Below are positions 55,909 to 64,000 of a DNA stretch of 64,000 nt, piece by piece. Each line of letters opens with the position of its first letter. Position 1 is the first letter of the stretch. Under the pieces are notes generated by a model. The model was not told the DNA's origin. It made no database searches and saw nothing but the letters and a program-made list of their open reading frames with translations. Position numbers and translations under genes: made by a program. Origin of the DNA: Chloroherpeton thalassium ATCC 35110 (GTDB lineage Bacteria; Bacteroidota; Chlorobiia; Chlorobiales; Chloroherpetonaceae); contig NC_011026.1 of NCBI RefSeq assembly GCF_000020525.1, positions 1,284,001 through 1,348,000 on the forward strand, written 5' to 3'.

Positions 55909-56967
55909 ATGAATATCTTAGGTATTGAAACCAGTTGCGACGAAACTTCGGCTGCCGTGCTGAAAAACGGGCTGGTTGCGTCAAATATCATCAGCTCGCA
56001 GCTTTGCCACAGCGAGTTTGGCGGCGTGGTGCCGGAACTAGCTTCACGCGAACACGACCGAATGGTGGTCACGGTGGTTGAAGCTGCGCTAAATGCTGCC
56101 AATATAAAGAAAACCGAATTGGATTTCATAGCCGCAACTGCCGGACCAGGCCTGATTGGCGCCGTCTTGGTTGGCTTGAGTTTTGGGCAAGCGCTCGGGT
56201 TTTCGCTCGGCAAACCGTTCATCCCGATTAACCACATCGACGCGCATATTTTTTCAAGCTTTATTAACGACGGCACGCAACACACTTTTCCTGCGTTTCC
56301 GTTCGTCTCGCTCACGGTTTCGGGCGGCCATACCATGCTTTGCTTGGTTCATGACGATTTGCGCATCGAACCGCTTGGCAGCACCATTGACGACGCCGCC
56401 GGCGAAGCGTTCGACAAAACTGGAAAAATGCTCGGCCTGAACTATCCAGCAGGCCCCGTCATCGATAAACTCGCGCAAACCGGCGATCCGAATTTTCATC
56501 AATTTCCACAAGCCCTAACGGCGCAATCTAAAACCGGCAATGATTACAAAGCCAATCTCGATTTTAGCTTTTCCGGCCTTAAAACATCGGTCTTGCGCTA
56601 TTTGAGCGGACAAAAGCCGGAATTTATCCAAGCGCATTTGAATGATATTTGCGCCTCGATTCAAGAAGCGATTACGAGCGTGTTGGTTAGAAAAACGATT
56701 TTGGCGGCTGAGCAATCCGGTGTTCGCACGATTTCTGTGACGGGCGGCGTGAGCGCCAACTCCGAGCTACGCCGCAAGTTTGAGGCGGCCTCTAAAGCGC
56801 ACGGCTTTTCGCTGCATATTCCCAAGCCGGTTTATTCCACCGATAACGCCGCAATGATTGCAACGCTTGCGCATCTCAAAGCCGAACGCGGCCTGATTGA
56901 ACCCTGCGCCTACAATGCGCCGGCCTTTGCTGGATACGAAAAAATGAAAGTCTTTCGCGCGCGTTGA
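55909..56967 (+). CDS. tsaD: tRNA N6-threonylcarbamoyladenosine transferase
   Basis: 352 residues. Transfers threonylcarbamoyl to A37 of ANN-decoding tRNAs with TsaB, TsaC and TsaE. The ASKHA start [18 protein letters not shown], the metal site NHIDAHIF (H109, H113) and [15 protein letters not shown] are conserved. The end [15 protein letters not shown] is ordinary. Confidence 0.97.
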   Translation: MNILGIETSCDETSAAVLKNGLVASNIISSQLCHSEFGGVVPELASREHDRMVVTVVEAALNAANIKKTELDFIAATAGPGLIGAVLVGLSFGQALGFSLGKPFIPINHIDAHIFSSFINDGTQHTFPAFPFVSLTVSGGHTMLCLVHDDLRIEPLGSTIDDAAGEAFDKTGKMLGLNYPAGPVIDKLAQTGDPNFHQFPQALTAQSKTGNDYKANLDFSFSGLKTSVLRYLSGQKPEFIQAHLNDICASIQEAITSVLVRKTILAAEQSGVRTISVTGGVSANSELRRKFEAASKAHGFSLHIPKPVYSTDNAAMIATLAHLKAERGLIEPCAYNAPAFAGYEKMKVFRAR

Positions 56968-57028
56968 AATAGTCCGTGAAATAGCGTATTTTGAAGGCCA
57001 TAAAAATAGTCACCTTTTAATTTTTCTC

Positions 57029-57388
57029 ATGAATACACTTACAGGATTTTTCGCTTTTCTCCTTTTTGCACCACCAAGCGGGGGCGAGCAAACCAACCCG
57101 TTCGTCCAGCTTATTCCACTCGCGCTTATTTTTGTCGTCTTCTATTTTTTCTTGATTCGTCCGCAGCAGAAAAAACAAAAAGAGCGGGAGTCGCTTTTGG
57201 AAACAATTAAAAAAGGCGACCGCGTGGTAACCATCGGCGGCATTCACGGCACTGTGGCCGGCATCGATTCAGACAAAAAAACCGTGCTGGTGCAAGTGAG
57301 CGACACCGTAAAGCTCAAGTTTGACAAAAGCGCCATTTCGAGCATTGAAAAAACCGAAACAGGCGAAAAACTTCAGCCTAACGACTAA
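57029..57388 (+). CDS. yajC: preprotein translocase subunit YajC
   Basis: 119 residues. One membrane helix (LIPLALIFVVFYFFLI) with the signature RPQQKKQKER, then KKGDRVVTIGGIHGTVAGID. YajC associates with SecDF at the inner membrane. It is 61 bases after tsaD, and TATTTTG at about 56989 is near but not on the -7 consensus. Confidence 0.95.
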   Translation: MNTLTGFFAFLLFAPPSGGEQTNPFVQLIPLALIFVVFYFFLIRPQQKKQKERESLLETIKKGDRVVTIGGIHGTVAGIDSDKKTVLVQVSDTVKLKFDKSAISSIEKTETGEKLQPND

Positions 57389-57426
57389 GCTAACCGAGAT
57401 ATTTTTTTAACGCATTTTTTCTGAAA

Positions 57427-58536
57427 ATGGCTAAAGCTAAGCTTGTACTTGAAAACGGGGCTGTTTTTGAAGGAACGGCCTTCGGGTTGATTGGAGAAAC
57501 TTCCGGCGAAGTGGTTTTCAACACCTCGCACACCGGCTATCAAGAAATTCTGACCGACCCGTCCTACGCGGGGCAAATGGTTGTAATGACCTATCCGCTA
57601 ATGGGAAACTACGGCGCGAACGAATACGACATTGAATCATCCAAGATTTGGGCGTCGGGACTGATCGTCAGTGAACTTTCAGAAATTTATAGCAACCACG
57701 AAGCGGAGTTCAGCCTCGATGAATATTTGCATTCGCAAGGTGTGATGGGCATTGACAATATTGATACGCGCAAGCTCGTGCGAATGCTCAGAACCGAAGG
57801 CGCCATGCGCGGCGTGATTTCTTGCGCGGAATTGGGCGATGACGAACTGCTCAAAAAAGCAAAAAGCATCCCTGAAATGACCGGTCAAGATTTGGCCAGC
57901 AAAGTAACCACGCCTGCCAGCTACTCGGCTCCTGCTGAAGAAGAACATGCCAAATTTCATGTGGTTGCCTACGATTATGGCATTAAGCGGAACATTTTGC
58001 GCATGCTCACCGCCGCTGGTTGCACGGTAACTGTGGTGAGTGCTCAAACACCGGCTCATCGCGTTTTGGCGCTCAAGCCGGATGGCATTTTTCTTTCCAA
58101 CGGCCCTGGCGACCCAGACGCCGTGAAATATGCCATCGAATCCATCAAAGAACTTTCCGAAACGACTGAAAACGGCAAGCATATTCCGATGTTTGGCATT
58201 TGCTTGGGGCATCAACTGCTCTCGCTCGCATTCGGCGCGAAAACATTCAAGCTCAAATTCGGGCATCACGGTAGCAATCATCCGGTGAAAAATCTTTTGA
58301 CCGGCAGCATCGAAATTACCGCACAAAATCACGGCTTTGCCGTCGACCCGAATTCCATGCCGGAAAATCTGGAACTCACACATTTGAACCTGTATGACAA
58401 CACCGTTGCCGGAATGCGCCACAAGGAATTGCCGGTTTTCTGTGTGCAATACCACCCGGAAGCCTCGCCCGGCCCGCACGATTCACATTACTTGTTCAAA
58501 CAGTTTATTGGAATGATGGAAGAAGCAAAAGCCTAA
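57427..58536 (+). CDS. carA: carbamoyl-phosphate synthase small subunit
   Basis: 369 residues. Supplies ammonia from glutamine to CarB for arginine and pyrimidine synthesis. The N-terminal CPSase domain starts [17 protein letters not shown]. The glutaminase domain has the nucleophile in [15 protein letters not shown] (C259), and [14 protein letters not shown] gives the His/Glu pair. carB is not adjacent; a terminator follows immediately. Confidence 0.97.
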   Translation: MAKAKLVLENGAVFEGTAFGLIGETSGEVVFNTSHTGYQEILTDPSYAGQMVVMTYPLMGNYGANEYDIESSKIWASGLIVSELSEIYSNHEAEFSLDEYLHSQGVMGIDNIDTRKLVRMLRTEGAMRGVISCAELGDDELLKKAKSIPEMTGQDLASKVTTPASYSAPAEEEHAKFHVVAYDYGIKRNILRMLTAAGCTVTVVSAQTPAHRVLALKPDGIFLSNGPGDPDAVKYAIESIKELSETTENGKHIPMFGICLGHQLLSLAFGAKTFKLKFGHHGSNHPVKNLLTGSIEITAQNHGFAVDPNSMPENLELTHLNLYDNTVAGMRHKELPVFCVQYHPEASPGPHDSHYLFKQFIGMMEEAKA

Positions 58537-58560
58537 GCGTTTCTTTTCTGCCAAAATGTA

Positions 58561-58593
58561 AAAAGCCTAACAGTGTGAGCTGTTAGGCTTTTT
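58561..58593. terminator. bidirectional terminator after carA
   Basis: AAAAGCCTAACAG at 58561-58573 and CTGTTAGGCTTTT at 58580-58592 form a 13-bp stem with a 6-nt loop. It separates carA from the convergent hydrolase gene. Confidence 0.9.
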
Positions 58594-58622
58594 CGTTTTT
58601 ATTGCAATACGCCAACGATGCG

Positions 58623-60011
58623 TTACCGTTGGAATTCCCAATATTTTTGTTTTGGTGGATGATGAATTTGGCTCAAGTAGCGCTTATCGGGGCGCAAGTC
58701 TTTCAGCAAATAGTAAATGTCGGACAGCACCGAGCGATTATCCGAAAAATACCCGTGTCCGAGAAGGCTTGTATCGACGTTTGTGGAATCGATAGTTTCA
58801 ATCCCATCGGCCAAGACCAGCTGCTCACCCGATTCGCCCGCTCTTGGATAACCGCCGTGCAGCAACTTCGATAAACGAAGCGCCTTATCTTTGGATGACG
58901 CGTAAAGCGTGACGGGAAAATTTGGCATCGCAATGACCGGCGCAATTTGCTCCTTGAAAACATCCGCATCGATATCCGGCGCCGTCAGGATAATTTCGCG
59001 AAATCGCGCCCGAACCGCAGGGTCGGTTTCTACCAGTTCTTTGATGCCTTTTGCGAGGCAGCGATTGCCCATGCTATGCGCAATCAAGTAAATATTTTCG
59101 GCGTCCGTTTTTTCGCAAAAATCTTTCATAAACGCCTCAAAATTTCCCTGCGACCATTCCACATTGTTCTCGTCGGCGGTGTATTTCAAAAGCTTGGCAT
59201 GAGACGGCCAGCTATAAAAAATCGGCGCGCCCTTAAACTGAAGATCAAACGCCATTTGCGCGGTTCGGCGGGCGGCATCTTCAAAACTCACATTGTAGCC
59301 ATGCACGAAAATAAATGCCGCTTTCTTTTCCGACTGATTGAGCCTATCCGATAGGGTTTGAAAAAAGATGCCCTTTTCCTGCTCGGTAATTTTCAGAAGC
59401 GCAACATGTTTTTCGGGATTGTCTCGAAACTCAAGCCGCAAAACAGATGGTGATTCAAGCTCGCCTGTCTGATGGTTTTTAGGAATGCTCACTTCACACA
59501 TGCCGTAATGAAGCTTGCCGCGTTCATATCCGTAAAAATCGCCCGGCTTTGATTTTCCGGTCGGCTTGCGATCGGTTGCATGAAAAACTTGCATAATGTG
59601 ATAGGCTACTTTTTCGTCAGTGCCTAAAAATCCTTCAGCGCTAGCAGCGCCACCAAAAAATCTATCGGCGGAGAAACCTAACAAGTCCATTCCTTTTGAT
59701 TCCGAAAAGGGAGGGAAGTCAGCCTCTAATTCACCCGGTTCTTCGAAAGCTTCGGATTCCAGCATTTCGTCGGGATTCTCGGCGTGGCTGAGCATTGCCA
59801 ATAATTGCTCGGCCAATTGCTCGGCTTGTTCAATCAGGTCTTGAAAATCCGATGGGCATTGCATGAGAAATTCCTCAATTTGTTTCCAAAGCAAATCAAG
59901 TTTTTCCATGTCCTTTTCTTTTAAAAGGCGTTTGGCTTCGATATGGAGTTGCTGAAAAACATCTTGCCACTGATCAAAACCCTGCAAAAACCCCCAATGA
60001 ATTGTTTCCAT
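58623..60011 (-). CDS. DUF900-type alpha/beta hydrolase
   Basis: 462 residues. An N-terminal helical, acidic region (about residues 1-110) has no recognised domain. The C-terminal half is the DUF900 alpha/beta hydrolase: AAFIFVHGYNVSFEDAARR, IFYSWPSH, the nucleophile in LIAHSMGNRCL, the acid in LTAPDIDADVF and the His in LLGHGYFSDN. No signal peptide, so it is probably cytoplasmic. Substrate unknown. Confidence 0.85.
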   Translation of the reverse strand: METIHWGFLQGFDQWQDVFQQLHIEAKRLLKEKDMEKLDLLWKQIEEFLMQCPSDFQDLIEQAEQLAEQLLAMLSHAENPDEMLESEAFEEPGELEADFPPFSESKGMDLLGFSADRFFGGAASAEGFLGTDEKVAYHIMQVFHATDRKPTGKSKPGDFYGYERGKLHYGMCEVSIPKNHQTGELESPSVLRLEFRDNPEKHVALLKITEQEKGIFFQTLSDRLNQSEKKAAFIFVHGYNVSFEDAARRTAQMAFDLQFKGAPIFYSWPSHAKLLKYTADENNVEWSQGNFEAFMKDFCEKTDAENIYLIAHSMGNRCLAKGIKELVETDPAVRARFREIILTAPDIDADVFKEQIAPVIAMPNFPVTLYASSKDKALRLSKLLHGGYPRAGESGEQLVLADGIETIDSTNVDTSLLGHGYFSDNRSVLSDIYYLLKDLRPDKRYLSQIHHPPKQKYWEFQR

Positions 60012-60324
60012 ATGAATGAAGGATAAGTTTGGTTTGGGATGAAAAGCCGGTAAGATTTGCTTACCGTCAGGTTGCTCGAATGCTCATCCAAAAATATGAG
60101 ACTTTTTGAAATGATTCCCAGGTTGGCGTAAGCAATTTTTTAAACAGGGCTTTTCTGAATGGAAAAAATAACAGCTAACGGTTAGAAACTGAATTTTTAA
60201 CGTTTGATAAAAAAGGCATTTGCTATCGTCCCGACTTTAACGTAAATTCGTAACGCTGGTTGTAGTACTCTTTACCATTGGTTACTAGTGATGTCTTATC
60301 AACAACTAAAGCAAATAAATTATC
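60012..60324. other. intergenic region before the CsmB/F-like gene
   Basis: 313 bases. It contains a small hairpin CGGTAAG/CTTACCG at 60048-60066 and no other gene. I could not find a promoter of the TTTG/TAnnTTTG type for the following gene, which must be strongly expressed if it is a chlorosome protein. Confidence 0.6.
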
Positions 60325-60540
60325 ATGGCTGACGAACAAAATCCATTAAATGATTTGCTCACCAACGCAACAAACGCTTTTGGTGAAATTGGCAATGCAC
60401 ACATGGCCCTTCTTAATAAAGGCATGGGTGCTTTTGGTTCAGTTGCTGGTAACGTCCTCAATGGTTTTACAGATTTCGTAAAATCATTTACCGCGACCGT
60501 TACTCAGGTGTTAGAAAAAGTAACTGCACCGAAACAATAA
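60325..60540 (+). CDS. chlorosome envelope protein of the CsmB/CsmF type, probable
   Basis: 71 residues, no signal peptide. The amphipathic C-terminal part (FTDFVKSFTATVTQVLEKVT then APKQ) resembles the ending ...TVTQVLQ.V...APK that I remember from CsmB and CsmF of Chlorobaculum. Those small proteins coat the chlorosome, the bacteriochlorophyll-filled antenna of green sulfur bacteria. The N-terminal half (NPLNDLLTNATNAFGEIGNA) is more divergent, so the subgroup is left open. It is monocistronic: a strong terminator follows and nothing is coded upstream in the same direction. Confidence 0.65.
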   Translation: MADEQNPLNDLLTNATNAFGEIGNAHMALLNKGMGAFGSVAGNVLNGFTDFVKSFTATVTQVLEKVTAPKQ

Positions 60541-60563
60541 GCTGTTTAGCTGGTTCAGACTCA

Positions 60564-60605
60564 AAAGCCATCCGAAATCAACCGCGGATGGCTTTCTTTT
60601 TTTCT
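60564..60605 (+). terminator. strong terminator after the CsmB/F-like gene
   Basis: AAAGCCATCCG at 60564-60574 and CGGATGGCTTT at 60585-60595 make an 11-bp stem with a 10-nt loop, followed by a long T tract. Confidence 0.9.
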
Positions 60606-60734
60606 GCGCGTTTTCTTCTATAACCACACTTTTCTTTTTCAGCTTCAAAAAGGCTATGAAAGCCGTTGCATCGAGTTTGGAAAAAGAGCATATTTGGAAG
60701 TTTTCGTGTCGTCAATTCAATTATGTTCAAAACC

Positions 60735-61763
60735 ATGTCGCAAAAATACACTGTCGCCGTTCTTGGCGCTACCGGTCTGGTTGGCCGCACCATGATTCAA
60801 GTGCTTGAAGAAAGAAATTTTCCTGTTAGCGAATTGATTCCGTTAGCTTCGCCAAAATCGATTGGGCAAAAAGTTTCTTTTCAAGGCAAAGAGTTTCCTG
60901 TTCAAGTTCCATCGGCAGAAATTTTTCAAAAAGTTGATATTGCGCTTTTTTCCGCAGGTGGTTCTGTTAGTCAAGAGTGGGGCCCGATTGCGGCAGCAAA
61001 TGGAGCGATTGTCATTGATAATTCCTCCGCTTTTCGAATGGATGAGCAAATTCCGCTCGTTGTGCCGGAAGTAAATGGCGAAGCTATTTTTGACGAAAAT
61101 GGCAAGCCAGCGTCAATTATTGCTAATCCAAATTGCTCGACCATTCAGATGGTTGTGGTATTAAAGCCGTTGCACGATCGTTACAAAATTCATCGTGTGG
61201 TGGTTTCCACCTATCAATCGGTAACGGGCAAGGGCAAAAAAGGGCTGGAAGCTTTAGAAGAAGAAATTTCCGGCAAAAAGCCCGAAAATTACACGCACGT
61301 GCATCCGATTGCCTTTAATGTTGTGCCGCATATCGATGTCTTTTTGGACAACGATTACACCAAAGAAGAAATGAAAATGGTCAATGAAACGCGCAAGATT
61401 TTAAATGACCAAAACATCAAGGTTTCTCCAACAACCGTGCGCGTGCCCGTTTATGGCGGCCATGCCGAAGCGATTAACATAGAATTTGAAAACGAGTTTG
61501 AGATTCAAGAAGTAAAGGACATTTTATCAAATACGCCGGGCGTGATTGTCAAAGATAAGCCGGGCGAAAATGTGTATCCGATGCCAATCGAGAGCTACGG
61601 ACGCGATGAGGTGTTTGTAGGGAGAATTCGTCCTGATTATTGGCACAAGCATTCCTTAAATCTTTGGTGTGTTGCCGATAACCTTCGCAAAGGCGCCGCA
61701 ACCAACGCTGTGCAAATTGCGCAACTTTTGGTTGACAAGCTCACGCCAAAAGCCATCGCATAA
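60735..61763 (+). CDS. asd: aspartate-semialdehyde dehydrogenase
   Basis: 342 residues from ATG 60735 (MSQKYTVAVLGATG); another ATG at 60723 would add four residues. Reduces aspartyl phosphate in lysine, threonine and methionine synthesis. VLGATGLVGRTMIQVLEE is the NADP-binding loop, IIANPNCSTIQM holds the catalytic cysteine, and VPVYGGHAEAINIEFE carries the active-site histidine. It starts after the terminator of the preceding gene. Confidence 0.96.
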   Translation: MSQKYTVAVLGATGLVGRTMIQVLEERNFPVSELIPLASPKSIGQKVSFQGKEFPVQVPSAEIFQKVDIALFSAGGSVSQEWGPIAAANGAIVIDNSSAFRMDEQIPLVVPEVNGEAIFDENGKPASIIANPNCSTIQMVVVLKPLHDRYKIHRVVVSTYQSVTGKGKKGLEALEEEISGKKPENYTHVHPIAFNVVPHIDVFLDNDYTKEEMKMVNETRKILNDQNIKVSPTTVRVPVYGGHAEAINIEFENEFEIQEVKDILSNTPGVIVKDKPGENVYPMPIESYGRDEVFVGRIRPDYWHKHSLNLWCVADNLRKGAATNAVQIAQLLVDKLTPKAIA

Positions 61764-62077
61764 CGGCATTTATTTTTACCCGAACTCAGCAACGCGATTT
61801 TTAAAGCGGTCGCCATAGCCGATGAAAAAAGGCTGGCGGCCTCTTTTTTTGCCCAGTTATTACGCTTCAGCAAAGGCGGCTTGTTTATCAAAAATTTACC
61901 GCATCGAAACGATTCGACTGGGATTGGAAATAATGAGAAAATTTTGCGAGTAGTGGCTTTGGGCGCGACTTAAAAATCAAAATACTTCAGTAACTTCACG
62001 GTTTGTGAGAGAAGATAGCATGTGTTTGATTCGGCTGCGCCGCGCTTGCTTTTTGAATTAATTTTAAATGCGTAAAG
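61764..62077. other. intergenic region between asd and prfA
   Basis: 314 bases. It holds the asd terminator at 61808-61850; the remaining 230 bases contain no gene or recognisable promoter. Confidence 0.6.
61808..61850 (+). terminator. terminator after asd
   Basis: GGTCGCCATAGCC at 61808-61820 pairs with GGCTGGCGGCC at 61831-61841 (one G-U, a two-base bulge), followed by TCTTTTTTT. Confidence 0.8.
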
Positions 62078-63154
62078 ATGTTTGACCAGCTTCAATCGAT
62101 TAAAGACAGATATAAAGAAATTGAAAAGCAGCTTTCCGACCCGGGAGTGATTTCAAATCAGGATAAATTTCGCCAGTTGAATAAGGAATACAGCGGCTTA
62201 AGCGAAATTGTGAAGGCGTATGATGAATATCGCAAGGCAAAAGATGCGCTTCAGCAGAGCAAAGAATTGCTTTACACCGAATCCGACCCGGAAATGAAAG
62301 AATTGGCACAAGCTGATTATGATGAATATTCGGAGAAAGTGCCAGAACTTGAGCAGCAGTTGAAGATTTTACTCCTGCCGAAAGAGGAGGCCGATTCGCG
62401 CAACGCGATGGTTGAAATTCGTGCGGGCGCGGGCGGCGATGAGGCAGCACTTTTTGCTGCCGATTTGCTGCGCATGTATCAGCGATTTGCCGAGCGAAAC
62501 GGCTGGAAATGCGAAGTGCTCGACTATAACGAAAGCAGCGGTTTGGGTGGCTTTAAAGAGGCGACCATTTCGCTTAGCGGCGATGATGTTTATGGCACCA
62601 TGAAGTTTGAAAGTGGCGTGCATCGCGTGCAGCGCGTGCCGGAAACCGAAACGCAAGGTCGCGTGCATACTTCGGCGGCCAGCGTAGCTGTTTTGCCAGA
62701 AGCTGAAGATTTTGACATTGAAATCCGAAAAGAGGATTTGCAGATGGACACGTATCGCTCTGGCGGTAAAGGTGGCCAAAACGTAAACAAAGTAGAAACA
62801 GCGGTTCGAATTACGCACGTGCCGTCGGGCATTGTGGTGGCGTGCCAAGAAGAGCGCTCTCAGCTTCAAAACCGCGAACGCGCGATGAAAATGCTTCGCT
62901 CGAAGCTCTACGACATCAAGCTGGCCGAGCAGCAAAAAGAACGTGCCGATTTGCGCCGATCGATGGTTTCCACTGGCGATAGAAGTGCAAAAATTCGCAC
63001 GTATAACTTTCCGCAGTCGCGTGTTACTGATCATCGAATTGGATTCACAACACACGCCTTGCCGCAACTTTTGGACGGTGATCTTTTTGAAATCATCGAG
63101 GCGCTGCGTGTACATGATCAAACCGAGCGCCTGAAAGCACAGGTCGGTGCATAA
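62078..63154 (+). CDS. prfA: peptide chain release factor 1
   Basis: 358 residues. Reads UAA and UAG. The codon-recognition tripeptide region is [16 protein letters not shown] (P188-E189-T190, the PxT type of RF1). The catalytic GGQ is in [20 protein letters not shown] (Q234). The N-terminal helical domain and the C-terminal ARVHDQ-type end ([15 protein letters not shown]) are normal. Confidence 0.97.
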   Translation: MFDQLQSIKDRYKEIEKQLSDPGVISNQDKFRQLNKEYSGLSEIVKAYDEYRKAKDALQQSKELLYTESDPEMKELAQADYDEYSEKVPELEQQLKILLLPKEEADSRNAMVEIRAGAGGDEAALFAADLLRMYQRFAERNGWKCEVLDYNESSGLGGFKEATISLSGDDVYGTMKFESGVHRVQRVPETETQGRVHTSAASVAVLPEAEDFDIEIRKEDLQMDTYRSGGKGGQNVNKVETAVRITHVPSGIVVACQEERSQLQNRERAMKMLRSKLYDIKLAEQQKERADLRRSMVSTGDRSAKIRTYNFPQSRVTDHRIGFTTHALPQLLDGDLFEIIEALRVHDQTERLKAQVGA

Positions 63155-63512
63155 GTTTTTTGCAAACTGAAAAAGGAACGCAAAACAGCGTTGGTTTTTG
63201 CTAAGTGGCAATAATCAAAAGAATATTCCTAACGAGAAAAGGAACAATCCATGTTTTTGATATGAACCAGGTCGGCCTGAAAAAAAACATGGATTGCCGC
63301 ACCGACTTCGTGTTTGCGCGTTGTCAAAGTCCGAACAGCCGCTAAAGTTTTTCTTCGATAAAAAATCCCTATCGTTGTGTTTGTTATAAAATCTTGATTT
63401 TCGCGATTTATTTCTTAAAATATTCCAGACAAGTAAAGTCCACATCTTCAGAATAAAATGAAAATAGGCGGCTTTAGCGAAAGCCAATCCGTTCAAATTA
63501 CTAGCAGGAATT
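63155..63512. other. intergenic region prfA / hypA with inverted repeat
   Basis: 358 bases without a gene. A weak prfA terminator (AACGC/GCGTT at 63177-63192, then GGTTTTTG) comes first. It is followed by a long inverted repeat at 63245-63296 (listed separately) and then AT-rich sequence up to hypA. Confidence 0.65.
63245..63296. repeat. 14-bp inverted repeat with nested hairpin
   Basis: CAATCCATGTTTTT at 63245-63258 and AAAAACATGGATTG at 63283-63296 are perfect complements. The 24-base interval holds a second hairpin CAGG/CCTG (63268-63279). It is not followed by T residues. It lies about 215 bases before hypA. Confidence 0.8.
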
Positions 63513-63854
63513 ATGCATGAAATGTCGATTGCGATGAGCATCGTAGAAATTGTGACCGCAAAGGCCAACGAAGAGCACGCAGAAAAAATCAACATGATTG
63601 AAATCGAAATAGGTAGCCTTGCCGGTGTGCAGCGCGAGGCGCTTGAATTTTGCATGGAATCGGCTTGCAAAGGCACTCTGGCCGATAGCGCGGCTGTTAC
63701 CATTCATGAGCTTGCTGCGCTGGCGCGCTGCGAGGAATGCGGATATGAATTTCAACCGGATTTCTTTTTTTCTCGCTGCTCTGAATGTGGCGGTTTTCGT
63801 GTAAAAATCGTTCAAGGAAAAGAATTAAAAATTCGGTCCATTAATATAGACTAA
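63513..63854 (+). CDS. hypA: hydrogenase nickel insertion protein HypA
   Basis: 113 residues. HypA delivers nickel to [NiFe]-hydrogenase (or urease) together with HypB. The N-terminal MHEMSIAMSIVE supplies the nickel-binding His2. The zinc ribbon uses C73, C76, C89 and C92 (CEECGYEFQPDFFFSRCSEC). It starts the hyp cluster, with hypB 12 bases downstream, and indicates that a [NiFe]-hydrogenase is encoded in the genome. Confidence 0.96.
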   Translation: MHEMSIAMSIVEIVTAKANEEHAEKINMIEIEIGSLAGVQREALEFCMESACKGTLADSAAVTIHELAALARCEECGYEFQPDFFFSRCSECGGFRVKIVQGKELKIRSINID

Positions 63855-63866
63855 AGGAGTAAAGTT

Positions 63867-64000
63867 ATGTGCGATACTTGCGGATGCAACCAACCCGGGA
63901 GCGCAGTGACCATTCGTAAACCTGGCGAAATGAAAGCGTGCGATTGCGATGGAAATTGTGAACAAGATTGCCACGAGCATGATCATGAGCACGGCCATGA
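63867..64000 (+). CDS. hypB: hydrogenase nickel incorporation GTPase HypB, 5' part
   Basis: Only about 44 residues are inside the window. The N-terminal MCDTCGC is the high-affinity nickel site of HypB. An Asp/Cys-rich stretch (CDCDGNCEQDC) leads into a His-rich tract (HEHDHEHGH) that can store or sense nickel. AAAGGAG precedes the ATG. The GTPase domain lies beyond position 64000. Translational order hypA-hypB is conserved. Confidence 0.9.
   Translation, partial: MCDTCGCNQPGSAVTIRKPGEMKACDCDGNCEQDCHEHDHEHGH

Noticed and set aside
57679-58479. Minus-strand frame of 266 codons opposite carA
   Set aside because: Antisense of a gene with intact active-site motifs; no signal or domain seen.
62369-63211. 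Minus-strand frame of 280 codons opposite prfA
   Set aside because: Complete overlap with the well-supported RF1 gene and biased composition; typical shadow frame.
63245-63296. Nickel/cobalt riboswitch before hypA
   Set aside because: The conserved sequence blocks of the known metal riboswitch class are not visible and the distance to hypA is large.

Overview
The window is a chromosomal segment of a bacterium of the Bacteroidota/Chlorobiota group, most likely a green sulfur bacterium. I infer this from: a small protein at 60325-60540 whose C-terminus resembles the chlorosome envelope proteins CsmB/CsmF; a BshC bacillithiol enzyme; a GldE-like CNNM/CBS protein; a PorV-type barrel next to a surface protein with a type IX secretion C-terminal domain; and promoters that fit the Bacteroidota-type TTTG-N19/20-TAnnTTTG pattern. 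A deep-branching genus such as Chloroherpeton would fit, but the species cannot be proven from the sequence alone.

Layout. 1-5271: end of pnp, ptsI, then a convergent group holding a DUF2279-like protein, a GldE-like protein and ssb. 5531-25180: a nearly complete str-S10-spc-alpha ribosomal superoperon (rpsL, rpsG, fusA, tuf, then rpsJ to infA, rpmJ to rpoA and rplQ). It is broken by a strong terminator between tuf and rpsJ, holds a tRNA-Gly gene between rplN and rplX, and has a second promoter before rpmJ. Shine-Dalgarno sequences are mostly absent in this block and appear mainly where the start codon is GTG or TTG.

25207-34640: an orphan histidine kinase, a large AT-rich WG-repeat secreted protein, guaA, a class A penicillin-binding protein, an alpha/beta hydrolase and tRNA-Pro. 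34665-45750: an OXA-type beta-lactamase, a methyltransferase/ATP-grasp fusion, small membrane proteins, a UvrD-type helicase with an SSB-like C-terminal tail, a dispersed palindromic repeat (113-bp tandem duplication), the pyrE-tyrA-nadK operon and an AT-rich membrane protein.

45804-55870: AcuI-type reductase, a 36-codon HARE-HTH remnant, an orphan iron-type binding lipoprotein, a PorV-like barrel/lipoprotein/T9SS-cargo operon, an uncharacterised two-gene pair whose second member is frameshifted, and surE-bshC. 55909-64000: tsaD, yajC, carA, a DUF900 hydrolase, the CsmB/F-like gene, asd, prfA, hypA and the start of hypB.

Most of the window is housekeeping. The parts that deserve further attention are the methyltransferase/ATP-grasp fusion, the two-gene pair at 51752-52603, the secretion triad at 48207-51691, the helicase tail, and the expression signals of the ribosomal block.
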